Assembly (NCBI RefSeq): GCF_001653235.2
Contig: NC_035794.1
Location: 2,046,001-2,110,000 of the forward strand
DNA length: 64,000 bases
Reading direction: 5' to 3'
Source: Pochonia chlamydosporia 170
Lineage: Eukaryota; Ascomycota; Sordariomycetes; Hypocreales; Clavicipitaceae
Position numbers and translations under genes: made by a program
In this document: positions 25,144 through 34,739 of the stretch, in pieces
How positions within the stretch are numbered: position 1 is the first letter of the stretch
Layout: each line of letters opens with the position of its first letter
The notes under the pieces: generated by a model
What the model saw: the letters and a program-made list of their open reading frames with translations, nothing else
What the model was told of the DNA's origin: nothing
Databases searched by the model: none

Positions 25144-25453
25144 TTGTATCTCGTCGCGGCTTGAATGTACCAACGGGCAACGATGAATGAATTGTCGAGG
25201 GTACGACTTGGAGCGAGGATGGGGAGAGCAAACGCCACCACCAGCTTCATGCACTGCGCAGATGGGATGTGTTGGCACCTTGCAAGGCGTTCTTCGAGCC
25301 CTGCAATGTGCGCTGGCAGCCAATCATCTCAACTTCGTGAGGGGCGTCTTGTTGATATAAGAAGCTTGAGTATTTTTATTGTCTTGATGTAAATGTGAGC
25401 ATGGCAACACTTAACTCCATTCTGCACATCCAATTCCCTCACAAGCAAAGAGC
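25144..25453. other. Short divergent intergenic region
   Basis: Shared upstream region of the DUF6594 gene and the small plus-strand gene. Unspliced frames overlap it on the minus strand, so DUF6594 could have an upstream exon here. No firm evidence. Confidence 0.4.
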
Positions 25454-25818
25454 ATGTCTGATTCTCAAAAGTTAGTAATACTAACAGATTCAGTCTAATA
25501 AATTGTTCACATCCCTAACATGATATGTAGGCACCAATCGAATAACTTTGTACAAGTAGGCGAGCGCCCCTACGTGTTGGCATATGTCCAGGTTCGCAAT
25601 ACGATATCTTCTTGCGATAAACTGAACTAACAAGCCAAAAGAAACCAGCCTTCCACGTTGGAGACAAAGTATACCTGCTGAATTCTACTGGGTTTCGCGA
25701 AGGACCGTACCTCGTTGCTTCACTTCCTTCGACTGCGAAATGCACCCTCTGTACCGAAGATGGCAAAGTTGTGAGAAATGGGGAAGAAATAGATGTGAAC
25801 TGCATCGAAGCGTCTTGA
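25454..25818 (+). CDS. Small 84-residue protein, three exons, unknown function
   Basis: Built from 25454-25470, 25531-25591 and 25642-25818, joined by introns with GTTAGT and GTTCGC donors and good CTAAC-type branch sites. The first exon is only 17 bases. The product starts MSDSQKHQSNNF and continues with VGERPYVLAYV, FHVGDKVYLLN, GFREGPYLVASLP and KCTLCTEDGKVV. The pattern of short strands with GDKVYL and GPYLV resembles a small SH3/KOW-like beta barrel, which is inference from pattern only. No signal peptide or membrane segment. It lies about 230 bases before the caspase-like gene on the same strand. The splice logic and continuous beta-like pattern make it a believable gene. Confidence 0.6.
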
Positions 25819-26046
25819 ACCATGACTTGACCATGTGGCTATGGCGACAGGGGAAGGAATTGGAGTAGGCCCAAGGGGAGGCCATGGTAGTAAATGGTTG
25901 AATGGGAGACTTTCCCTCTCACCTGCAGCACAGCCACTTTGACAGCCTTACTTTTACTCTTATTTTTTTGCAGTGAAAGTTGCTGCCTGATGTGACGCAG
26001 CTCTGTAGTTGGCCAAGTAAACCCATTCTATCCTTGTAAAATCTTG

Positions 26047-27999
26047 ATGCCAGAAAATCCGGCTGTAACTGTCAAGTTTGTTGGGCGGCTTTCGCTCCAG
26101 GACACAATGGTCAATCACTACGCCGTTCTGATTGGCATCAACGCATATCCAAGTAAGCCGCTGAAGGGTTGCGTACGAGATGTCCAAATTTTCAAGAATT
26201 ACCTGGAGACCATTATACGGCCGGAGAACATACAATTATTCACTGCCAGCGAGGACGTCGACCCTGCAACGGGCCCAATGGAAGATCCAGCTGACTTGCC
26301 GACCTATGACAACGTAATACTAGCATTCGAGAACGTGTTGTCCTTAGCAGTACACGGAGATGTCGTTTATATTCATTATTCTGGTCACGGAACCCGCGCG
26401 GAGCCGTCAAGTCAATTCTCCAACATGTCAAGTGGCGACCTCGCCTTGGTTTTACTCGACGAAGGAAAAGAGAACCAAGTGAGATATCTGTGGGGTTCAA
26501 GACTGGCACATTCACTGAATGCCATGGTTCAGAAGGGGCTGGTAATAACTGTTGTTCTTGACTGCTGTTTCTCTGCTGCTGTATATCGCCGCGACGAGCC
26601 CACGATGCGATTTCTCCCCTACGACAACACTGTTGGGTTGAAGGGCCATGAGTATATCCACGAGAGCTTCGGTCATGAGGACAACGGCAACGGAACCCGC
26701 GACGCTTCCATGCTGCTAAATTGGCTGATGAAACCGGACGGTTATACCATAATCGTTGCATGTGGGCCGTACGACATGTCTGGCGAAATCATGCTGGACA
26801 ATGGACATGTTCATGGAGCTTTATCCTACTTTCTGTTCCAGGCTTTGTCTGAATATGGTGGCATCAATAAAAGACACGGAGTCGTATATCATCATTTGTG
26901 TGCAAGGTTTCGGAAATCAAACCTGCAACAGCATCCCGTGCTTTATGGTCACAAGGATCGAGGATTCCTCGGCCAGCTTGGGTTAGGTATAGATGCTACA
27001 ACAGCCGTGGTGGTAAGCCCCGAAAGGGTTATTCACTTACAAGCTGGTAAAGCACACGGAATTTGCAGCGGTGACCAGTTCTCTCTGCAGCCCTTGGGTG
27101 CGGCACGTAGTCCAGGATCAAGCAAAGCCGGAGTCATAGCCACCGCCGTTCAGGTCAATGGTTTGACATCAACGCTGGAGCTGGAAGATATCTCGTCGAC
27201 TTCTGTTCAAACAGGATGGGTTGCAAGCCCTGTCACAAGATTGGGCCTACAGAAGTTTCCGATACGTGTTGAGTCCGACGTTGCTCATCGCCAGGAATGG
27301 TTAAATGCCATGAAAGACCGTTCGCTCAGGCCTCATAATGATGAATGCGATGAGGCTTTCTTCTTTTGGGTTGCAAGAAGCAACCTCAACGCCAACGATA
27401 TTCTAGACCGGCTTTCTCAGAAAGTCATCAACCTACCATTTTCTCACTGTGACGTAACCATTAACGACAAGTGTGACAGCTTGCTGCATCTTGCGCGTTA
27501 CGAGCTTGTCAAAGGGATAAGGAATGAGACACTTGACAGTCATTTCTGGGAGTCTTTTGAGGTTCGCATAGTGAAAGGAGGCACAGTCTTTCAACCAGAC
27601 CGCTTTCTGGAGGTGGAACACAGTGACAAGGTGGAGTTGATCTTTGAAAACAAGGGGACGACAGAACTCTGTTTCTACATCTATGCCCTGGGTCCTTTGT
27701 GGCAAATACAGAACATTCTTTGGGCCAGTCGCGAAATTGTTCAGCCCCAACACATATTTAAAACAAAGTTGAAAATGGAAGTACCGACTGAGATGAGAGG
27801 GCGAGGGATAAATACCTGTGAAGATGTCATTAAAATATTCATCACTCGACAGCCAACGTCCTTCGAGGTATTGGAATTGCCTAAGTGCGGTGAATTGCGC
27901 CCAGTCAAGGGAACCACAAGAACTGAGTTGTCTCGTAACTTATCGGATGACTGGGCTGCTCTAAATTTTCCTATCCGCACGACTTTTGGGTTGAATTGA
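26047..27999 (+). CDS. Caspase-fold cysteine peptidase (family C14) with long C-terminal extension
   Basis: One exon, 650 residues from ATG 26047 (630 if the ATG at 26107 is used, where the domain begins with HYAVLIGINAYP). The p20-like core occupies about residues 22-310. Seen directly: LKGCVRDVQ, the catalytic His in VYIHYSGHGTR (His114) and the nucleophile Cys in VVLDCCFSAA (Cys174). The S-G that usually follows in metacaspases (DCCHSG) is here F-S-A. No Pro/Gln-rich prodomain and no LSD1-type zinc finger, so it is not a classical type I metacaspase. About residues 330-650 form an extension of unknown fold, with strand-rich segments near 500-600, that may sense or bind a partner. The gene ends 63 bases from the end of the TPR-CHAT gene on the opposite strand. 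Confidence 0.85.
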   Translation: MPENPAVTVKFVGRLSLQDTMVNHYAVLIGINAYPSKPLKGCVRDVQIFKNYLETIIRPENIQLFTASEDVDPATGPMEDPADLPTYDNVILAFENVLSLAVHGDVVYIHYSGHGTRAEPSSQFSNMSSGDLALVLLDEGKENQVRYLWGSRLAHSLNAMVQKGLVITVVLDCCFSAAVYRRDEPTMRFLPYDNTVGLKGHEYIHESFGHEDNGNGTRDASMLLNWLMKPDGYTIIVACGPYDMSGEIMLDNGHVHGALSYFLFQALSEYGGINKRHGVVYHHLCARFRKSNLQQHPVLYGHKDRGFLGQLGLGIDATTAVVVSPERVIHLQAGKAHGICSGDQFSLQPLGAARSPGSSKAGVIATAVQVNGLTSTLELEDISSTSVQTGWVASPVTRLGLQKFPIRVESDVAHRQEWLNAMKDRSLRPHNDECDEAFFFWVARSNLNANDILDRLSQKVINLPFSHCDVTINDKCDSLLHLARYELVKGIRNETLDSHFWESFEVRIVKGGTVFQPDRFLEVEHSDKVELIFENKGTTELCFYIYALGPLWQIQNILWASREIVQPQHIFKTKLKMEVPTEMRGRGINTCEDVIKIFITRQPTSFEVLELPKCGELRPVKGTTRTELSRNLSDDWAALNFPIRTTFGLN

Positions 28000-28062
28000 C
28001 AGTCACTGGTAGCATTACAGTGTACATCGTTCCTAGGACTTGTCTGTTTAGCTAGTTAGGTA

Positions 28063-31000
28063 TCAGACACCAAAGTGAACATAGGGAACCCAAAGTGGAG
28101 GGCCAACACTCTCCCATGTCTCCTCATCATCATCCTCACATAGAATTACGTCTCTCGGCAGTCGACTGTCATTCTCAGTCGCATTCCGGTGCGAGTTTCC
28201 CCTCTCCACTCTCGTAGCATGCACTATCTTGGCTGATGTATTCACCCACCGATCACGAAGAGCCTTGCTAGCACTATGGAGCCCATGGCAGACCGAGTCA
28301 TCCGTCATGCCGTAGTCCTTGATGCCTTGGTACGTGATTTTCGCCATATCCACACAGATTTCGTCATTAACTTCCCACAGCGTACCGACAACGTGGCGAA
28401 ACCCTGCTAGTTGACATGCACTGATTAAATGGATGCTCTCGTCAATGAGCAGGTCGTCTCGAATCTGACCAGTTCCACAAGCGGAAAGGTAGGCTAGGAA
28501 TGGCGCTTTCTCACGCAGATTCATCTCGATCAGACTTGTCACCGTCATTCGATTATTTTCCCAGTCCTCAAGAAGTAGGGAGCTTTGAGAAGGATCAATG
28601 GAATTGGTGTACCCATGACCAGCAAAGTGGAATATGTGACAAGTTCCTAGGCTCGATATAATGTCGCTCTTACAACGAGCAGGTTCATTGGGATTCAAGC
28701 CCATTGACTCGCAGACACCACGAAGCATCGCCACTTCTTGAGTTGCAAAAGGTAGCCCAGAAGCACCGGGGGTGCTCTCCATAGCGACAAGCAGAGCTTG
28801 AGCTTCACGCGATGGCGGAATTCCTCGGATGGGTTGTTGTCGCCCGCGTATTATTGCCTTGATGGACGGACTGTAGGAGGACATGACTCTGTCGAGCACT
28901 GTCTCACAACCAGCCTTAAAGTGATATCCTGCCGCATGGAGAGGAAATTTGATCAAAGAACCGGTGGGAACCCACCACACATGTGGCAAGTTACCACTGG
29001 TGACGGACTGAGTGAATCCTAAGGTATTCAATGCCGGACCAGCAATCACGTCCCATAGCCACTCTAGGATTTGGGGACGGCCCAAGTTCCCTTCTTTGGC
29101 TTTCTGATCGAGATCCTTGATAGTAAGATCGGGTAACGCTAAATGTCGAGTTCGGTGTTGCTCAACAAGCAGGGCATCGCAACGATACACACTGACGTTG
29201 ACGACGACGATCGGACCACGCTTCGCCGCCGCACACAAATCCTCTTCGCTCGGTGGTTGAAGGAAGTCCTCGAATCCCGGTTTTCCACGAATTTCAGCAA
29301 GCAGCTCGTCCAACCTACCAGCTTCTTTATGACGCCTATCGGTGTCAGATTGTGATGAACGTTCAAGTCCATTATGTCCAGAGGACGTAGTAAAAGGGGA
29401 TGGTGATAGTTCTAGACTGTCCCTAAGGTGAGTAAATAGCTCAGCTAGCTCAGGATAGCTAGATCGCAAATACGAAACATCGACTCGCATATCTTCAATC
29501 GAGGTGGCAAGGATGCCGCGGCCTTCCTCAAGCAAAGACAAAGCCGTTACAGGTCCTTGCGCCGCGTTCAACGCTGCAGCTGCAGAGTCAGAAGTGAGGC
29601 CAACTACTTGACTGAGTACGTGTTGCTTGTCAGACATTGTCAACGACCGCATCGTCAACTTGGAACTAAGATGTACTGCTTGAGATGACGCATCGTATGC
29701 GCGTTGCCAATCGAGCAGTACCGCACACTGACGAAGAGCCGCCCTTCCAGCCAGTATCCTGGTGACGGTAAGGGTTGTACATTGTCGCAATGCCATTTCA
29801 TGGCATGATACAGCCCTTTCAAGCTCAGACTTGTCTCCCGTTATGTAGTAGCTGGCGCTGAGCGCGAGTCCGAGGCTATTGAGCCATTCTGCGCGGTCGG
29901 GTCGATCCTCTGGCACTGTATTAACGGCTTCTTGTACAAGACGAATGCTTTCTTCCAAGTCTTCCTGCTCCAAAATGCGCTTAAATCTACTGAAGAGTCG
30001 AGTCCCAAGGTTGTGCAAGCACTGAGCATACGATGGGTTGTCCTTTGAGGTCGCATTGAGGACCTCCTCGCCGAGACGAATTGCTTTGTTGAGGTCTGAA
30101 ATCGATCCTCCCTTTTCATATCGCAATGACAAACTATTCCCGAGCTGGGATAAAAACCCAGGATAATCGATATGTTCCTCTGCAGTTTTGTTGACGAGGT
30201 CCCGTTCAACTCTGATAGCCTCGTCAAGGTCAGTCATGGCGGCCGTTCTTCTATACCGTTCTTTAAGGTAGCTTCCGAGATTGCTCAAGTATCCTGGCCG
30301 GTCTACATGATCATCGGCAGTGAGATGGACTGCTTCTCGTATGCATTGGATGGATTCCGCCAGATCAACCATAGCTCCTGCTTGAAGGTATCTTTCTTTC
30401 AGCCCAAGTGTAAGATTATTTAAACATCCTGGTCGTTCAGGGTGATCACCTGGTGCTGCAGCGACAGCACTTCGTGACGAGCGTATGGCCTCGTCAAGGT
30501 CCGTGGCTGCTCCTGTTCGCCGATGTCGTTTGAACAAATAACATGCTACATTACTGAAGCACGACGGTCGGTCTGGGTGATGTTCTGGCATCATGTTTGC
30601 GGCTTGCTGTCCAACCTGGATGGCCTCGTCAAGGTCTGCTGTTGATCCGCCACTTGAGTGTCTCCTAAATAAGAAGCCTCCAAGATTTGTTAATGACTTG
30701 GCTGCCTGCAAGCGATCTTCCGAGGCGGCCTCAACGGCTACCCGAGTGACTTGGATAGCCTCGCTGAGATAGATTTCATCCCCCGTCTCCACGAATTTAT
30801 TGGCAATGTGGCCTGCAAGATTGCATAAATACCATTCTCTGTCCGGATGGCCCTCTGGAACTGCATCAGCAGCCTTGCGCGTGTATCGAATGGCCTCGTC
30901 AAGGTCAGTAATCACGCCTGTGAACTTATACCGGTCACCGAACTGAGTCCCGAGCATTCCCAAGTCTTCAGCCCGGTTTGGATACCTGTCCGGCAAAATG

Positions 31001-32934
31001 CCAAGCATCCTTTTTGTAACTTTGATAGCGTCCCCCATGTAAGCTACCCTTTGTGTCTTCAAGTATAGTTCATTCAATGCATTCGCAAGCTGGCGTAGGC
31101 ATTCTGCCAGGCATGTGTGGTCCGCTGGCATCGCATCCACCGTCTGTTGCAAAATTTGGATATGTCGCTCCAACCACCCCATTGCCCATGTTTTCGAATA
31201 CTTGCTTCCCAATCTGGCTGCTAGCTTATACAGGTCAATTGCTCGTTCTGTAGCGTTTTGCGGGACTGCGTCTACAACTTCTTGTCCCACTTGGATTGCC
31301 TCCTCAAGATCAGACTCGGATTCCCTTTCCAAGTATATATTATCCAGTACAATTCCGAGGTGTCTTAAATACACAGCCCGGGTTGGATGGCCGTTTGGTG
31401 TATTATACGCTGCTTTTCGTATATGTTGGACAGCCTCAAGCAGGTCGGCTATTGCGTTTGATTTCGAGTACCGCTGGAATAATAGCATTCCTAGACAATT
31501 AAGGTACTCTCTGTGGCTCGGGTGATCTTCCGGCGTGATATCAATAGCCTGGCGTACGATAGGAATATCCACCTTAAGGTTCGACAGCCCTTTGGATTTC
31601 AAGTGAATCTCATTGATCAGGCCTTCCAGCTTGGGCATTAAAGAAATCTGGTTTGCGTGGCCTGTTGGCGTAGCCTCGACATCCTCCATCGTAGCTCCAA
31701 TAGCCTTGTCCAAGTCAGGCAAACATACTGCTGTCGAGTACCTATCTCTCACCCTAAATAAGATGCCAGATAACTGTCTTCGCCAATGCTCCTGGGTTTC
31801 CAACATGGCATATAGACTCTCACACCCGAGTTTAATTACTTCACCCAGGTCGGTATTCTTGTCTTTCCTTAGATACCTGTTGTAGAGCATTTTCCTGAGA
31901 TTGTTCACACATATTTGTCGATCAGGATCATCGTACGAAGAAGCCTCAATGGCCTGTTTCGTAGCGAAAATGGCTTCGTCAAGATCTGTTGTCGCTTTGC
32001 TTCTCGAGTATCTATCAATGAGTCGGCGCCCAAGGCGCTCCCAGGCCACCGCCCGGTCTGGTGAACTTCTCGGCGTCGCAGTAACCGTTTGCCTTGTTAC
32101 TCTGATAGTCTCATCAAGGTCGGCCGACGACTTGGTTCTTAAGAACCGATCGTTCAATCGGTTGCAAAGCATAACTAAACATGCCAGGTGGTTGGGAAGA
32201 TGGCTTGGTGTTGCATCAATGGTTTCCGCTAAAACTCGAAGTAACTCGTCTACCCTTTCCGACTCTGCTGTTCCTGAGCACTTTTCAGCTAGTAGAGTTG
32301 CGAGATTACCCAGAAACACCGCTCTGTCTGGATGACCTTCTGTAAAAACATCGAGGGCTTCCCTGGCAAGTTGAATAGCTTCCTCCAAATCTGACCTGGC
32401 GCCTGTTATCGAGTGTCGTCGCTTGAGTAACAAACCCAAATTGCTCTTTTCTCCAGCCTTGTCTGGGCCATCTGTCGTAGCATCTATTGCTTCTCTAGTA
32501 ACTTGAATAGCTTCCTCTAGATCAGCCCTCTTTTTTGTTTGGGAATATTTTCTACTAAGGAGAAGCCCCAGGTTACCAAGACAAGCTCCCCTATCCGGTT
32601 GACCAGAAGCAATTTCTCCCAACGCCTCTTGTTGAGCTCCAATAGCCTCCGTTAGGTCACTGATTGTCTGTGTCGCAAAATATCGGTCGGAAAGTCGGCT
32701 CGCAAGGGAAATTAGCAGTTTTGTGCGATTCGTATCGTCTTCTGGTGTGGCATGAACAGCTTCCCGCCCAAGTTGGATTGCCTCCTCTAAGTCGCCAATC
32801 GCCCCAGTCTTTGAATATCTATGATCAAATTGATTTGCCAAGTCGTTTAAACATTTTGCTCGTTTTGGATCGTCTTTCACCATCTCATCCACGGCTGCCC
32901 GTTTACGTCGGATAGATTCCTCGAAGTCGGCCAT
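28063..32934 (-). CDS. TPR-CHAT protein (caspase-like CHAT peptidase with 23 TPR-like repeats)
   Basis: A single 1,623-residue exon. About residues 20-1060 are some 23 tandem 45-residue TPR-like repeats of the type RAxxLxNLGxxLxxRYxxTG..DLxEAIxxxRxAV. Single-base runs such as TCAAGGTC recur with them in the DNA. A helical linker follows, with LSLLEEGRGILATS, a common lead-in to CHAT domains. The CHAT domain fills the last 350 residues. It has WWVPTGSLIKFPLHAAG, the catalytic His in HFAGHG (His1440) and Cys in LSACGTG (Cys1486), then HVVGTLWEVND. CHAT domains are clan CD peptidases; bacterial TPR-CHAT (Csx29) is the protease arm of Craspase, and fungal CHAT genes can sit beside gasdermin genes. 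Both catalytic residues are intact. A stop in frame upstream fixes the start. The target is unknown. Confidence 0.92.
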   Translation of the reverse strand: MADFEESIRRKRAAVDEMVKDDPKRAKCLNDLANQFDHRYSKTGAIGDLEEAIQLGREAVHATPEDDTNRTKLLISLASRLSDRYFATQTISDLTEAIGAQQEALGEIASGQPDRGACLGNLGLLLSRKYSQTKKRADLEEAIQVTREAIDATTDGPDKAGEKSNLGLLLKRRHSITGARSDLEEAIQLAREALDVFTEGHPDRAVFLGNLATLLAEKCSGTAESERVDELLRVLAETIDATPSHLPNHLACLVMLCNRLNDRFLRTKSSADLDETIRVTRQTVTATPRSSPDRAVAWERLGRRLIDRYSRSKATTDLDEAIFATKQAIEASSYDDPDRQICVNNLRKMLYNRYLRKDKNTDLGEVIKLGCESLYAMLETQEHWRRQLSGILFRVRDRYSTAVCLPDLDKAIGATMEDVEATPTGHANQISLMPKLEGLINEIHLKSKGLSNLKVDIPIVRQAIDITPEDHPSHREYLNCLGMLLFQRYSKSNAIADLLEAVQHIRKAAYNTPNGHPTRAVYLRHLGIVLDNIYLERESESDLEEAIQVGQEVVDAVPQNATERAIDLYKLAARLGSKYSKTWAMGWLERHIQILQQTVDAMPADHTCLAECLRQLANALNELYLKTQRVAYMGDAIKVTKRMLGILPDRYPNRAEDLGMLGTQFGDRYKFTGVITDLDEAIRYTRKAADAVPEGHPDREWYLCNLAGHIANKFVETGDEIYLSEAIQVTRVAVEAASEDRLQAAKSLTNLGGFLFRRHSSGGSTADLDEAIQVGQQAANMMPEHHPDRPSCFSNVACYLFKRHRRTGAATDLDEAIRSSRSAVAAAPGDHPERPGCLNNLTLGLKERYLQAGAMVDLAESIQCIREAVHLTADDHVDRPGYLSNLGSYLKERYRRTAAMTDLDEAIRVERDLVNKTAEEHIDYPGFLSQLGNSLSLRYEKGGSISDLNKAIRLGEEVLNATSKDNPSYAQCLHNLGTRLFSRFKRILEQEDLEESIRLVQEAVNTVPEDRPDRAEWLNSLGLALSASYYITGDKSELERAVSCHEMALRQCTTLTVTRILAGRAALRQCAVLLDWQRAYDASSQAVHLSSKLTMRSLTMSDKQHVLSQVVGLTSDSAAAALNAAQGPVTALSLLEEGRGILATSIEDMRVDVSYLRSSYPELAELFTHLRDSLELSPSPFTTSSGHNGLERSSQSDTDRRHKEAGRLDELLAEIRGKPGFEDFLQPPSEEDLCAAAKRGPIVVVNVSVYRCDALLVEQHRTRHLALPDLTIKDLDQKAKEGNLGRPQILEWLWDVIAGPALNTLGFTQSVTSGNLPHVWWVPTGSLIKFPLHAAGYHFKAGCETVLDRVMSSYSPSIKAIIRGRQQPIRGIPPSREAQALLVAMESTPGASGLPFATQEVAMLRGVCESMGLNPNEPARCKSDIISSLGTCHIFHFAGHGYTNSIDPSQSSLLLEDWENNRMTVTSLIEMNLREKAPFLAYLSACGTGQIRDDLLIDESIHLISACQLAGFRHVVGTLWEVNDEICVDMAKITYQGIKDYGMTDDSVCHGLHSASKALRDRWVNTSAKIVHATRVERGNSHRNATENDSRLPRDVILCEDDDEETWESVGPPLWVPYVHFGV

Positions 32935-34739
32935 CACTTCTAAAGTTCGCTAATCGCATGGTACGTCGATAAAGACAGGTATCGGCGTCAACAGAGTTGG
33001 CAAGATTAGAGGAGAAAAGTCTTTTTGGTTTGCCAACCTTGTGACAAGCGGCTGAGCTGAGTGAGTCAGTGCTTCGAAGTGTTTCGCTGAGCTTCTTGTA
33101 ATGAGATATCCCAACAATATTGGTTCGATACCCATGTCCGCCAAGTCCTGAAACAGCAGCCACCCCCAAGTTTACAGGCAGCAATTATTGTGAACTTGGG
33201 CATCAATCAAGGGCTCTCTTTTCACGCACGACATGTCTTGCGGAAGCAATGATTACGCAACCCCAAGCCGCGTCACTTCGTCTTTCGCCTTGTATTTTCA
33301 CTCAATTTGGATGCACATAGCCAATGGTTGAGGGAAACGGCCTGTACGCATGGCAGCCTTGTTGTTCACGTACATGGATATCGTCAGCGCCATGGCGGCC
33401 GTATAGGGCGACCGTCTCAGTCCTTCAATCAACAGAAAACTGCAGAGCTGTAAGCGCCGGCTCTAAGTTGTCCAAAACGGTTGATGGGCCGAAGCGAATT
33501 TTCCAGCCCTCTTGGTTATTGTGGTGGAAGAATTCTTAACTTTCCCTGAGTGTATTTCATCAACGATTGTCTGCCTAGTTCACATCATCCTGGCTGTGGA
33601 CAACTTTTATCACTGTATCAACGGGCAACCTCAGCTGAAGGCAAACTTCCTGCCGGAAAAGCAGATACAGTATGCTAAAAACAACGTTACATCTGCTTCC
33701 AGTCATCTGCTTCCCGTCTGTTGGTAACTAGGCCCAAATGCGGCCGAGATTGTTATAAGAAGACTTCATAGCGAGTTCACAGATGAGTGTACTCTCATGC
33801 GAGCGGGTAGAGGACATTTTGTGTAGATAGTGGCCAATGGGCAAGCGGAGTTATTCCTAATTGTTCCTTTATAGCAATGCTCTGCGCTATTGCTTGCTAT
33901 TGCTGCTTCTTATAGACAGACTCCCGAGAAAAACCTACAGCCTTTACTTGTAAGGTGCTAAACCTAAACTCGGTCTTGGCGATTGTAAGACAACTAAAAA
34001 TGCCCTATTAACATTGATAAGGCTGTCGTAAACAGTACTTCTTACCGCAAAGCAACGTAAGTCCTGTCAACCATAAGTGTACTGGACAACCATTGCCTTG
34101 ACAATGACATGGGTGCTGTTAATCTTGGGTCAATATTTTTCTACAAACTCCGATAGTATGAGGTATCGCTGTTTGACTATGACCTGTTGCATAGCTTGAC
34201 TAGTAAAATTATTCGAAGAATAAAGTATTCGACGAAGTGGCATTTGGAGCGGGCTATGTACTTTTGCCGGCCATCTTCAAGTTGCACGATCATCTCAATC
34301 AGTGGCCCCTCAAATATGACATTGCTCGTGCAAGTGATCCCTACTGCCCTGAACGTGTGCTGCGCCGTGTTTGCTAATGATTTCTTCCAGAACAGACGGG
34401 GCATAGACAACAGCAGCCGAGTTCATTCCGGAAGATTATGGTAGACGCGGGGACGTTCTGAAGATTCTCCGGCTTACAACCAATATACTAGATCCTCCGA
34501 AGGTCCCACATTGTGAGAGCATCGAAATTACCCGACTTGGAACAGATGGCGAATCTTCCCTGCATGTGGCGTCCGACGGCACCTTGAGGTTAATGGATCG
34601 CAATGGGGAATCGATTTCTTGCATATAACAATGGCAAGCCTTTTTGACCCGTTTATTCACAACTACTCTGCTGTTCCCTATATATATTGAGCAGGACTGC
34701 CGTACACATGAAAGGGGTTAGGTGGCGGCCCTACCGAAA
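32935..34739. other. 1.8-kb intergenic region between divergent genes
   Basis: Promoter side of the TPR-CHAT gene and of the VOC dioxygenase gene. I looked here for a gasdermin-like or other partner gene and found none. Minus-strand frames near 32950-33180 translate to short sequences, one with SGLGGHGYRT recalling the alpha/beta-hydrolase head of fungal NLRs, but they stop quickly and no splice model connects them. From about 33.7 to 34.2 kb the DNA is AT-rich. Confidence 0.5.

Noticed and set aside
31115..32335. Plus-strand frames within the TPR-CHAT gene
   Set aside because: Ser-rich shadow frames created by the antisense of the TPR repeats.
33118..33135. GGTTCGATACCC, a tRNA T-loop look-alike
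   Set aside because: No acceptor stem, D-arm or anticodon arm can be paired around it.
32950..33184. Minus-strand fragment with SGLGGHGYRT just upstream of the TPR-CHAT gene
   Set aside because: Recalls the hydrolase head of fungal NLRs, but it is short, followed by stops, and cannot be spliced in frame to the CHAT exon.
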